64,000 nt of DNA from Njordibacter sp905182035 (lineage in GTDB: Bacteria; Pseudomonadota; Gammaproteobacteria; Pseudomonadales; Balneatricaceae). Of the stretch, positions 1 to 7,015 are shown one piece after another. The notes under the pieces are model-generated. The model was not told where the DNA came from. It did not search any database and worked only from the letters and a program-made list of their open reading frames with translations. A program made the translations under genes and the position numbers. The DNA is taken from the NCBI RefSeq assembly GCF_047730075.1, contig NZ_CP159831.1, forward strand, positions 2,542,001-2,606,000, written 5' to 3'. How positions within the stretch are numbered: position 1 is the first letter of the stretch; each line of letters begins with the position of its first letter.

Positions 1-414
1 GCCGTCTGATGCAACCACAAGATCATAGCTATCCATGTAGTCTTCATACTTTCCCGCTTCAGCTTCAAAGCGTAATTCAACACCTAGTTCCTGCGCCCTG
101 TGCTGCAGTATTTGTAACAACTTCATGCGGCCAATACCACAAAAACCATGCCCGCCGGAAACCGAGCGCACGCCATCTTTAACAACTGCCACATCATCCC
201 AGTAGGCAAACTCACCACGAATCGCTTGAGCACTAATGGGGTCGTTACGATCTACATTGGAGAGAGCCTCATCTGATAACACAACACCCCAACCAAAGGT
301 ATCGTCTGGCCGATTTCTTTCAATCACCAAAATCTGATGACTGGGATTGCGCAATTTCATACTGATGGCAAAATAAAGACCTGCTGGGCCGCCTCCGATA
401 CATGCTATTTTCAT
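1..414 (-). CDS. FAD-dependent monooxygenase of the CoA-ester hydroxylase type, N-terminal part
   Basis: The first 138 residues of a flavoprotein that runs off the left edge. It opens with a dinucleotide-binding fold (GGGPAG at residues 7-12), followed by an acidic/basic strand end (VIERNRPDD), and reaches a second FAD motif (VVASDG at 133-138) at the window edge. The wording of the N-terminus, especially the FGWGVVLSDEAL stretch, resembles salicylyl-CoA 5-hydroxylase and anthraniloyl-CoA monooxygenase proteins, which hydroxylate aromatic CoA thioesters with NAD(P)H and oxygen. That substrate class is inferred; the missing C-terminal part would be needed to name it. The gene is transcribed away from the accessory region, with paired palindromes 33-75 bp upstream that may control it. 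Confidence 0.75.
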   Translation of the reverse strand, partial: MKIACIGGGPAGLYFAISMKLRNPSHQILVIERNRPDDTFGWGVVLSDEALSNVDRNDPISAQAIRGEFAYWDDVAVVKDGVRSVSGGHGFCGIGRMKLLQILQHRAQELGVELRFEAEAGKYEDYMDSYDLVVASDG

Positions 415-446
415 GAGTGTGTGCCTTAAAATCAGATCTTCATATA

Positions 447-489
447 TTTACTTTAAGCTTAAATTATATTATTTTAGGCTTAAAGTAAA
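447..489. promoter_or_regulatory. Paired palindromic operator-like sites upstream of the monooxygenase
   Basis: TTTACTTTAAGC at 447-458 is repeated exactly in inverted orientation as GCTTAAAGTAAA at 478-489. Looked at differently, there are two palindromes: TTTAAGCTTAAA (452-463, perfect) and TTTAGGCTTAAA (473-484, one mismatch pair). Their centres are 21 bp apart, close to two helical turns, so two dimers would sit on the same DNA face. The sites lie just upstream of the minus-strand monooxygenase start at 414. The size and symmetry would suit a MarR- or TetR-type repressor controlling aromatic catabolism, but no regulator gene is in view, so the identity of the binding protein is inference. 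Confidence 0.55.
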
Positions 490-882
490 CGGCTAACTCA
501 CAAATTATTTGAACACGACGAGCGTGGTCAAAAGTGATTATGGTTAATATACTGGAATAAATTTCATTACTAAGACACCATATACCAGAGCAATAAACTA
601 AACTGAATATCGGCCCCTATATAGGTTCCCTTATGCAGAGAAGGGGGTCTTCCCCGATTCTACTTTACGGATCCGAGATCTACGTTTAAAAGTTTGGAAC
701 CTTGTTTTAAGGGAGAATGGGGTGTAATTTCGTCTGCGCAGTAGTCTGTGTCTGCATCTTAAGGGCGCTAACGCGCCCCTCGTCGCTTCCGCGCCTATGA
801 GTCTGCAGACAGTCCAAGGCATAGGGGACCATAAAGCACCGATGGTGTTTGCACTGAAAGCTTCACGGCAAGCCGCTCAACG
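490..882. other. Non-coding stretch with short hairpins
   Basis: No supportable gene. It contains compact inverted repeats: GGGCGC-TAAC-GCGCCC at 763-778, the palindrome GTCTGCAGAC at 801-810, and a GGGG/CCCC hairpin around 645-657. A 63-codon minus-strand reading frame (631-822) is open but very rich in Arg and Lys and has no ribosome binding site that I can see. It reads like translated structured or repeated DNA rather than a protein. The stretch separates the monooxygenase promoter from the phage remnant. Confidence 0.4.
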
Positions 883-1329
883 TTAAGCGCAGCTATTAAC
901 AGCAGATAACTGTGCTATTCTGTCAGCCCCTAATAACTTAACCAGGTCAGCATCGCTCATGGAGCGCAAGTTGGCGGTGGTGTAGCCTGAGCTATTGACC
1001 GATTTGGTAACCTGGGTAAGCCCATGCAACCTCATCTGGCTTTGTACAGCGATCAAAAACTCACTAGCGGTCAATGAAGAGAGCTTTGCTTGCTCATGGT
1101 CCCAGTGACAGCGCCGTAGCGTATACGCAGCGTCTTTATCGAGTTGAAGCCGCTGATTAGCGGACCATTCCTTCATTTTCGGATGGTTCATCAACTTATG
1201 TGCCGATTACCGCGCACCCCTGACATTAGGACCAACCACACGTCGGTAAGCCTCAGCCGCGTTTGTGGGATCTTTAATCATCTCGGCAGCAAAGCGGGTT
1301 TGTAGCTGTGTAAGTTTTATTGCTGACAT
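883..1329 (-). pseudogene. Phage terminase small subunit, interrupted by a stop codon
   Basis: A GAGGTGAT ribosome binding site precedes an ATG at 1329. The first 40 codons read LTQLQTRFAAEMIKDPTNAAEAYRR, the helix-turn-helix start typical of terminase small subunits (compare the family pattern LTxKQxxFxxEYxxDxNAxxAAxRAG). A TAA at 1207-1209 then stops the frame. The same frame continues without further interruption to 883, and the next residues (SAHKLMNHPKMKEW) fit the usual continuation of this domain. The whole is about 148 codons, near the family size. In a live phage this protein recognises DNA for packaging. A single nonsense mutation makes it a pseudogene. Translation of the distal part alone, from a TTG at 1194 or the adjacent ATG at 1191, is possible but lacks a good ribosome binding site. 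Confidence 0.6.
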
Positions 1330-1450
1330 ACGGATCACCTCAAAGTGCTGCTATTACTGGAGGACGCGAGTCCGGGCACTGGTAGCACATATTCTTGGAA
1401 AATCCGGTAACCTATTAATATACATTAAGAATATCTATCTTCTAATTATC

Positions 1451-1696
1451 ATGAGAACCGCTACCATGCACCATGAATATTCTTACATTGTCCTCCCTAA
1501 ATACACTTATTATTACTCGCTTAGAGTCCCGTTGGACATACGTGGACAATATAAGACCAAGCGTATTGCAGTAAGCCTTCGCACTCACTCTAAACGCGCA
1601 GCCTTAAGAGGCTCACAACAGGTCAGCATTCAGTTGGAAAACCACTGGAGTGCAATCCGAGTACAGCAAACTGATAGAATGCCCATAATTTGCTAA
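1451..1696 (+). pseudogene. Tyrosine recombinase (phage integrase) N-terminal fragment
   Basis: Open from about 1451 (ATG, with another ATG at 1466) to TAA at 1696. The segment YYYSLRVPLDIRGQYKTKRI, followed by a LRTHSKRAAL motif, is the arm-type DNA-binding start seen in many phage and island integrases (xYxxRVPxDLR...SLRTxxxxxA). A full integrase has about 400 residues with a C-terminal R...H-x-x-R...Y catalytic domain. Here the similarity ends near codon 70 and the catalytic domain is absent from the following sequence. The fragment diverges from the broken terminase gene at 883-1329, so both look like leftovers of the same prophage or satellite. The longer open frame upstream to 1265 is probably not translated. 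Confidence 0.5.
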
Positions 1697-1732
1697 TCAC
1701 AGGCATATTGCTATGATGTCCCTAGTCAATAT

Positions 1733-1745
1733 GCTAATCATTAGC
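1733..1745. promoter_or_regulatory. Palindrome in the promoter region of the 72-residue membrane protein
   Basis: GCTAAT-C-ATTAGC is a perfect 13-bp palindrome 41 bp upstream of the start at 1786. Its left half, with one more base each side (TGCTAATCA), recurs at 1691-1699. A TAAAAT hexamer at 1751-1756 could be a -10 box, placing the palindrome where a repressor or activator would act. Function is inferred from position only. Confidence 0.35.
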
Positions 1746-1785
1746 TTGGCTAAAATAATAATAACGAACTGTTAAGGGGAAATTT

Positions 1786-2004
1786 ATGATGGATGGTATA
1801 GTAAGTAGTATTAGAAAATTAACTGAAGCGGGCATCGCACTTGTTGCTTTAGCGATCGTTTTAGAGGTAATTTTTGGTGCTAATGTGGCATTCGTAGGTG
1901 TTGGTGTTGTTGATAATGTTATCAGCATTATTAGCACATTAGGCGGTGAAGGGTTGATAGGTTTAGCCTCAATCGCAATTATTTACTCTCTATTCAACAG
2001 ATAA
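1786..2004 (+). CDS. Small two-helix membrane protein, unrecognised
   Basis: 72 residues, starting MMDGIV and preceded by a strong AAGGGGA ribosome binding site at 1774-1780, five bases from the ATG. Two hydrophobic segments are visible: about residues 16-42, and 54-69 ending in SLFNR. The only clear charges are in the short N-terminal segment (D, R, K, E), one E and one D in the middle, and the last R. There is no cleavable signal peptide and no Cys. It stands alone, flanked upstream by a palindrome and downstream by a very good terminator, so it is likely a monocistronic, well-expressed gene. I do not recognise a family. A holin-like, toxin-like or bacteriocin-like role could be imagined because of the adjacent phage remnant, but nothing in the sequence proves it. 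Confidence 0.7.
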   Translation: MMDGIVSSIRKLTEAGIALVALAIVLEVIFGANVAFVGVGVVDNVISIISTLGGEGLIGLASIAIIYSLFNR

Positions 2005-2007
2005 TAC

Positions 2008-2050
2008 AGAACCATTGGTTCTATAAAAGCCCACATATATGTGGGCTTTT
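2008..2050 (+). terminator. Double hairpin with rho-independent terminator
   Basis: AGAACCA-T-TGGTTCT (2008-2022) is directly followed by AAAAGCCCACATA/TATGTGGGCTTTT (2025-2050), a perfect 13-bp stem ending in a T-rich tail. It begins four bases after the stop codon of the 72-residue membrane protein. The second hairpin is a canonical terminator and, being A-rich on the other side, could work in both directions. Confidence 0.85.
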
Positions 2051-2230
2051 ATTATTCTATGGTCAGCAAATCATCCCCACTAGTGTGGAGGTTCTGTGAA
2101 CCCTAGCATTCGACACCTTCTACGGGACGACTGATCGACAGGATGACCTAAAATTCAGCATCAAGTCTGATGGCCTTTATCCACATGTTAGCGGACTATC
2201 CTTCAAACTGAGGAACTTTTGCAATCAATA
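2051..2230. other. Intergenic stretch with no supportable gene
   Basis: Lies between the terminator and the convergent end of the DUF938 gene. One plus-strand frame stays open through it and reads on antisense into the next gene, but it has no start codon with a ribosome binding site. I see no hairpin or repeat that I would defend. Confidence 0.4.
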
Positions 2231-2824
2231 TCAAATCTTTTGCCAGACGATTAGTCGATTATTGGCGGGCATTGGATTATCTTCCCGAAGTACCAGTCCA
2301 GCTTCAGTAGCCAAGCCATTAATATCATGAAACTCTCTAATACCCTGATGGGCAAATTGCTGCTGTAGCCTATAATTAAATGCAATATTAGTCTTCGCAT
2401 CCAACACGCCTAAATATTTCATTGGTCCATAGAGACAAAACACACCACCAGATACAAGCCGTTCACCGATGCCAGAAATCATAGCAGCCACAGCTTCCCA
2501 AGGCATTATATGGGCGGTATTGGCAGAGTAAATAGCATCGTAGTGAGCTGTTGGCCAGTGGTCATTCAGCACATCTAATAGGATAGGAGGGAGTAGATTG
2601 GGTGCCGGATAGTCGTTCATCCACCACTTAATACCGGCGTGATTTTGTTCTCGGTCACTCATTTGCCAACTGAGGTGTGGCAGCTTTCTAGCAAACCAAA
2701 CCCCATGCTGGCCTGTTCCACTGCCGATCTCGAGAACACTTTTCTTATCAGCAAAAACTCGCTCCAAAATCCCACAGATGATCTCTTGATTATTAGCGCA
2801 AGCTTGTGAAAAGGGCTTAGCCAT
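2231..2824 (-). CDS. DUF938 family SAM-dependent methyltransferase
   Basis: 197 residues. The SAM-binding motif I (VLEIGSGTGQHG) is at residues 30-41, an acidic motif (MSDREQN) follows at the end of strand 2, and the central region reads DAIYSANTAHIMPWEA, characteristic of the DUF938 family. These are class I methyltransferase folds of unknown substrate, common in Gammaproteobacteria and usually about 200 residues, so this one is complete. It starts MAKPFSQACANNQE, matching the conserved opening of the family in which the N-terminus closes over the cofactor. It stands alone, with 138 bp to the racemase gene upstream. The substrate is unknown. Confidence 0.8.
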   Translation of the reverse strand: MAKPFSQACANNQEIICGILERVFADKKSVLEIGSGTGQHGVWFARKLPHLSWQMSDREQNHAGIKWWMNDYPAPNLLPPILLDVLNDHWPTAHYDAIYSANTAHIMPWEAVAAMISGIGERLVSGGVFCLYGPMKYLGVLDAKTNIAFNYRLQQQFAHQGIREFHDINGLATEAGLVLREDNPMPANNRLIVWQKI

Positions 2825-2962
2825 AGGTTTTATAGTCTCTGAAACATAGGCATTATTATAGTTAGCAACTGTGGCTTCATTTCCAAATAGTAATGAACAA
2901 CTTTTAACTTAGTAGGCAAATTCTTATGGCAACCTGGGTCCTTTTAGGTAAAATTTTAACCA

Positions 2963-3730
2963 TTAACTTGGCAAGTATTTGCTGAATAGACAACCAAACT
3001 GGGTTAAGTTTTTGTTTACTCCAGATAGCCGCAACAGGTGCCAAGCAAGGGCCTGATTACTAGAAATCACAGGTTTGCCTAGGTGTTGCTCCGCCTTAAG
3101 GATGACGTTTGCAACCCTTAAACTGGTACAAGAAACAAATACGCCATCACAATCACTATGCGACCCTAGGGCGATGATAGCATCAAGTATGCTGGTCGAA
3201 TCTACCCTGCCTACTTCAAAGTCATCTTCTATATCAAAATAACCCGTGTGAGAGATAACGATGCCGCTGGCACAAAGGTTGTCGCTCAAAGCTTGAGTAA
3301 CTTGAGGGGTGTAGGGAGTGAGCAATGCAATTTTGTGCAGATGTAAAACCGCACACGCAGCCTTGCATGCACTCAGGGGGTTGCTGACTTTGGCGTTAGG
3401 GTGCTCAGCCAAAATCAGTTGTGCCACCTGTTCTTCGCCAATAATAGTAGCGCCCGATGTACACCCATAACCAATGGCATTAAATTCAAAGGCTTTAGGT
3501 AATAGGCTGGCAGCGATGGGTAGATCTGCTTGCATCTGCGCCAGTGTTTGAGGAGTGACCTGCATGGCATTGGCAATACGGGAGTGATAGCAGGCAACGC
3601 CATCGATGGCTAACATTTGCCGAAACTCATCTTCTATGGTCTGATCAGTTTGTAATACAATCAGGCCAATCTTTGCAGTTTGGCCTAAGCCTGCACTTGT
3701 TGAGTAAGGCAGTTGTTGCGCATTATCCAC
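2963..3730 (-). CDS. Aspartate/glutamate racemase superfamily protein (maleate isomerase-like)
   Basis: 255 residues from a GTG at 3730, chosen because GGGAG lies eight bases upstream; an upstream GTG at 3745 is the alternative. Two conserved cysteines sit in the expected places, GYGCTSGA (about C90) and FVSCTSL (about C201). In this superfamily (Asp/Glu racemase, hydantoin racemase, maleate cis-trans isomerase, arylmalonate decarboxylase) such a pair performs proton transfer on two sides of the substrate. The spacing and the PLSACKAA and TPYTPQV segments look closest to the maleate isomerase/arylmalonate decarboxylase branch. No pathway neighbours are present, so the substrate cannot be named. 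The protein lacks a signal peptide and should be cytoplasmic. Confidence 0.75.
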   Translation of the reverse strand: MDNAQQLPYSTSAGLGQTAKIGLIVLQTDQTIEDEFRQMLAIDGVACYHSRIANAMQVTPQTLAQMQADLPIAASLLPKAFEFNAIGYGCTSGATIIGEEQVAQLILAEHPNAKVSNPLSACKAACAVLHLHKIALLTPYTPQVTQALSDNLCASGIVISHTGYFDIEDDFEVGRVDSTSILDAIIALGSHSDCDGVFVSCTSLRVANVILKAEQHLGKPVISSNQALAWHLLRLSGVNKNLTQFGCLFSKYLPS

Positions 3731-3871
3731 TTTGCAAACTCCCACCTTACCTTAGGTTTTATTACATTAAATTAGACCGAATACGTCTAGTCTTTCTTGA
3801 TTAGGGCATTGCGAATAAGCAGTACAAAATACCTAACATAACCCCCAGCACAGTAGCTAAAACATTCGCTA

Positions 3872-4312
3872 TTAACCTACTATAGAGACATCTTCTGCTT
3901 GAATGCCTTTGTCACTCTCGGTCACACTGAAGCGCACACGCTGACCTTCTAATAAAGAACGATGGCCTTTACCACGGATAGAACGGAAGTGAACAAATAC
4001 ATCATCACCTTGGTCACGCGTTACAAAACCAAACCCCTTGGTAACGTTAAACCATTTTACAGTGCCAGATTCGCGGTTTGGATCGTCATCCATTTCGTCC
4101 CAGTGCCCATCATCTTCTACGCCCGTAGAAATGAACTTAACACCCGTGGCAAGGGTAGCAACCCAGAACATGGCAAACGCCACAGCAGCCACTAACTCAT
4201 ATTGACTATCAACGATACTTGAGCCGTGAATGACTTCGTCTAAAATAAATGGTAATGCCAAAGCGGCGATTAAACTAATAATGAAGCTATAAATAAATAA
4301 TGTGCGTCTCAT
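3872..4312 (-). CDS. Membrane-anchored cold-shock-domain protein
   Basis: 146 residues. Two hydrophobic helices lie at about 5-24 and 38-60. An acidic linker follows (EDDGHWDEMDDDPN, 66-79), then a complete cold-shock domain at 82-146 with the RNP1 motif KGFGFV (92-97) and RNP2 motif VFVHF (105-109). Cold-shock domains bind single-stranded RNA or DNA. Classical Csp proteins are about 70 residues and soluble, so here the domain appears tethered to the inner membrane, facing the cytoplasm if both termini are inside. The gene is monocistronic. Proteins with this layout occur in marine Gammaproteobacteria. Their function is not established to my knowledge; RNA handling at the membrane is inference. 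Confidence 0.8.
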   Translation of the reverse strand: MRRTLFIYSFIISLIAALALPFILDEVIHGSSIVDSQYELVAAVAFAMFWVATLATGVKFISTGVEDDGHWDEMDDDPNRESGTVKWFNVTKGFGFVTRDQGDDVFVHFRSIRGKGHRSLLEGQRVRFSVTESDKGIQAEDVSIVG

Positions 4313-4494
4313 AATGACTCGATATCTCAGATTTTATTGTTTTAGTATTAAAGTATTGCACCGCTACCTTTGTCCATTTGCATATCCTAGGCGGCATAAA
4401 GTCGGTACAATCACGCAAGATTATAGAAAAACCAGCGTCCAATCAAACACTTGATATATAAAACACTATTTTTTTGCAACTTCTTGAGAATATC

Positions 4495-4713
4495 ATGAAT
4501 AATGCCGCCGATATCGTCGAATTACAGCAACAAATTGCCTTTCAAGAACAAACAATAGACACTCTCAACGAAGTTGTGAGCAAACAGCAAAAGGATCTCA
4601 CTAGGATGGACCGAGCACTGGGGTTATTGGCGCAGCAGATGACGAGCTTGCAACAAACTGCAGATGCTGGCCAAGGTGGTCCCAAGGCAAATCAGCCACC
4701 CCCACATTACTAG
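4495..4713 (+). CDS. slyX: SlyX family protein
   Basis: 72 residues from the ATG at 4495. The longer frame from 4474 starts in the poor T-rich leader and adds residues not seen in the family. Almost the whole protein is a heptad-patterned coiled coil (ELQQQIAFQEQTIDTLNEVVSKQQKDL), and it ends in PPHY, the hallmark C-terminus of SlyX. The family is small and of unclear function, once linked to Salmonella cytolysin expression by location only. Its stop codon is one base from the convergent end of rsmJ. Confidence 0.85.
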   Translation: MNNAADIVELQQQIAFQEQTIDTLNEVVSKQQKDLTRMDRALGLLAQQMTSLQQTADAGQGGPKANQPPPHY

Positions 4714-4714
4714 T

Positions 4715-5500
4715 TTAGTTCGACCCGAAACTTCTATTAACGTAAATATCAAAACGATTAGATTTACCTTCAAGCCGATAAGTGGGCTTGCGCTGAGCAA
4801 GGTCTGGTGCAATTCTTGGTCGCTTTACCACCACCCTATGGCTGGCTAAGGCTAGGGCTGGTGCCAACAGATCATCAGCGTCTTCATCAAACCCTACCAA
4901 CTGCCGAAACAGCGCCATTTCTTTTTTTACTTGGGCGGATTTTCCTGAATGAGGGAACATAGGGTCTAAATAAATAACTTGAGGTGCTGCGCCCTGCCAA
5001 GCGGCCATCACAGACAAAGCATCACCTTCTTTTAGGCACATTGCTGCCACAATGCCGCCAACGTCAATGTCCAATGCACCCCTGGACAAACCATCTGCCA
5101 ACAAAGCCCTCACTACCGGCTGACGCTCTGCCATAGACACCTGACAACCTAGGCTGGCTAATACAAAGGCATCGCCACCTAACCCCGCAGTTAAATCAAG
5201 CATACTCGGGCGCACTGAGCCTTGCACACCCACGGCCTTGGCAACCTGCTGCCCTTTGCCGCCACCGAAGACCCTTCGGTGGCGTGCTTTGCCTGCTGAA
5301 AAATCAACCCGCACGGCACCACTGCGCCCGTCCACTGGTTCTAAACCCAAGCCTTCAGGGGTAAAACGTAATAAAAAATCATACCCTTTGTTGGTTTTCT
5401 TGATAACAGGTATACCAAGTTCTAGGGCTAATGCTGACTCTAAAAACTGGAAACCCGCCGCTACAACAGCTAACTTAGTGTCGGTAGTATCAGCCAACAT
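4715..5500 (-). CDS. rsmJ: 16S rRNA (guanine1516-N2)-methyltransferase
   Basis: 261 residues starting MLADTTDTKL at 5500. A longer frame to 5542 would overlap uppP by 73 bp and adds residues without family support; the chosen start still overlaps the end of uppP by 31 bp. The SAM-binding loop is MLDLTAGLGGDAFVLA in the middle of the protein. The motif YLDPMFPHSGKSAQVKKEM is diagnostic for the YhiQ/RsmJ family, which methylates the N2 amino group of G1516 in 16S rRNA. Length agrees with about 250 in Escherichia coli. Probably cotranscribed after uppP. Confidence 0.9.
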   Translation of the reverse strand: MLADTTDTKLAVVAAGFQFLESALALELGIPVIKKTNKGYDFLLRFTPEGLGLEPVDGRSGAVRVDFSAGKARHRRVFGGGKGQQVAKAVGVQGSVRPSMLDLTAGLGGDAFVLASLGCQVSMAERQPVVRALLADGLSRGALDIDVGGIVAAMCLKEGDALSVMAAWQGAAPQVIYLDPMFPHSGKSAQVKKEMALFRQLVGFDEDADDLLAPALALASHRVVVKRPRIAPDLAQRKPTYRLEGKSNRFDIYVNRSFGSN

Positions 5501-6279
5501 AAGCCCACTCCCAAGACCATACGATAGACGACAAAGGGCCACATGCCCATACGACTAATCACTTGCATAAACAACACGATACACAACCAAGCACTTGCAA
5601 AGGACACTACTAACCCAATTAGCATAGGCGCCCATACAACCGCAACTGCACTGGTCACCAATTCAAGGGTCATTAGACTAGATGCTGCTAAGATGATTGG
5701 AATAGACATTAAAAAGGAAAAACGTGCGGCGGCTTCACGCGTGTAACCGAGCATGAGCGCAGCAGTCATGGTGATGCCGGAGCGGGAGGTGCCGGGTAAC
5801 AAGGCTAAGGCTTGGGCCAAACCTATGCATAAGGTGTGACGCCAACTCATGGCTGCTATTTGATGCTGTCTGCGGCTGCGCCAGTCTGCCCAACCAAGCA
5901 GTAAACCAAAAGCAAGAGTCGTCACAGCCACCACCCACAGCGCCCGCGCGTTCACTTCTATCCAGTCCTTAAGTACCAAACCAAAAAACACCGCTGGTAA
6001 GGTTGCTACGATCAGCATTAACGCCAAGGTTGCCTGCTGATTCAAGCGTTTTTGTTGCTGCCATTGACACAAGCCTTCAACCATACGAATTAAGTCTTTT
6101 CGCAGATAAATAACTACTGCCAATAAGCTACCCAAATGCACCGCTACGTCGAAGGTTAAGCCTTGATCAGGCCAACCTAACAATAAACTTGGAAACAATA
6201 AGTGGGCCGAGCTGGAGATGGGTAAGAATTCGGTAATGCCCTGAATTAAAGCAATGATACTAGCTTGGATCCAATCCAT
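5470..6279 (-). CDS. uppP: Undecaprenyl-diphosphatase
   Basis: 269 residues of polytopic membrane protein. Both signature regions of the BacA family are present: QGITEFLPISSSAH at residues 13-26 and PGTSRSG at 162-168, which together form the active site. The enzyme dephosphorylates undecaprenyl diphosphate at the periplasmic side, recycling the lipid carrier for peptidoglycan and O-antigen synthesis, and gives bacitracin resistance when abundant. It is followed by rsmJ with a short overlap and preceded by tsaB at 26 bp, so the adk-tsaB-uppP-rsmJ genes may be read together. Confidence 0.95.
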   Translation of the reverse strand: MDWIQASIIALIQGITEFLPISSSAHLLFPSLLLGWPDQGLTFDVAVHLGSLLAVVIYLRKDLIRMVEGLCQWQQQKRLNQQATLALMLIVATLPAVFFGLVLKDWIEVNARALWVVAVTTLAFGLLLGWADWRSRRQHQIAAMSWRHTLCIGLAQALALLPGTSRSGITMTAALMLGYTREAAARFSFLMSIPIILAASSLMTLELVTSAVAVVWAPMLIGLVVSFASAWLCIVLFMQVISRMGMWPFVVYRMVLGVGLCWLILPTLS

Positions 6280-6305
6280 GGGTAATCCTCAGTAGGGAAA
6301 GCAGA

Positions 6306-7007
6306 CTATTGGTAGCGCGGCAATTTCTGCCATGTAACCTCATCACGCAAGTATACAGGTAACGCATCTTCAGGAGCACATTGGCGCCCTAGAGCAAAGT
6401 CAGCCCCTGCTAAGCGCGCCATTTCTAATGCTCTTGGCTGTAGATCTGAACATACCGATTGAGCAGATGCAATAATTGCTTGGGGTATATTAGCCACCGC
6501 CATGCCACTACCACAGGCAGCATAAAGCGAATTAACCACCTCTACTTGCGTTGGTGAGCACACTCTTTCTGCAACTTGAGGTAGGGCAATTTCGGGGTGA
6601 TCTTCGTCAATGATGTATTCACCCCAGTACACCTCTCCCATACGCGCATCTAAACTACAGGCATAGGCTAGGTTGGCAATATTAGACTGCTGATGCAGGC
6701 GCAACGCAAGGGCTGCGAGGGTTGATATGGGGAGCACTTTGCAATCGATACCAAAAGCCAAACCTTGAGCCACACCTGCGGCGATGCGAATACCTGTAAA
6801 CGAACCCGGCCCACGACCATAGGCGATCGCGTCGAGGTTAGACATTTTTACATCAGCTGCTAGCAACAAGTCTTTCACCATGGGCAACAACCGCTTTGTA
6901 TGTTGCCGCTCCGTGGGTTCTTCTTTGCCCATTAAAAGGCCAGCGTCATTCCATAAAGCGACACTGCAGGCATTGCCAGAAGTATCCAGTGCCAATATGT
7001 GAGTCAT
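6306..7007 (-). CDS. tsaB: tRNA threonylcarbamoyladenosine biosynthesis protein TsaB
   Basis: 233 residues. The N-terminus ILALDTSGNACSVAL is the first phosphate-binding loop of the ASKHA fold, and YGRGPGSFTGIRI (63-75) is the TsaB signature. TsaB is the scaffold partner of TsaD and TsaE in forming threonylcarbamoyl-adenosine at position 37 of ANN-decoding tRNAs. The C-terminal domain is the normal length. It lies eight bases downstream of adk. Confidence 0.95.
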   Translation of the reverse strand: MTHILALDTSGNACSVALWNDAGLLMGKEEPTERQHTKRLLPMVKDLLLAADVKMSNLDAIAYGRGPGSFTGIRIAAGVAQGLAFGIDCKVLPISTLAALALRLHQQSNIANLAYACSLDARMGEVYWGEYIIDEDHPEIALPQVAERVCSPTQVEVVNSLYAACGSGMAVANIPQAIIASAQSVCSDLQPRALEMARLAGADFALGRQCAPEDALPVYLRDEVTWQKLPRYQ

Positions 7008-7015
7008 CTTCGATG

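Noticed and set aside
631..822. 63-codon minus-strand open frame.
   Set aside because: Extremely basic composition, no ribosome binding site, and it spans perfect inverted repeats; treated as non-coding structured DNA.
868..895. GCTCAACGTTAAGC looks like joined integron attC core sites (RYYYAAC and GTTRRRY).
   Set aside because: The two cores are directly adjacent, with no room for the folded attC body, no integrase of the integron type is present and no cassette array follows.
2090..2230. Plus-strand frame reading TFYGTTDRQDDLKFSIKSDG considered as a gene fragment.
   Set aside because: No start codon with a ribosome binding site, no family recognised, and the frame continues antisense into the DUF938 gene.
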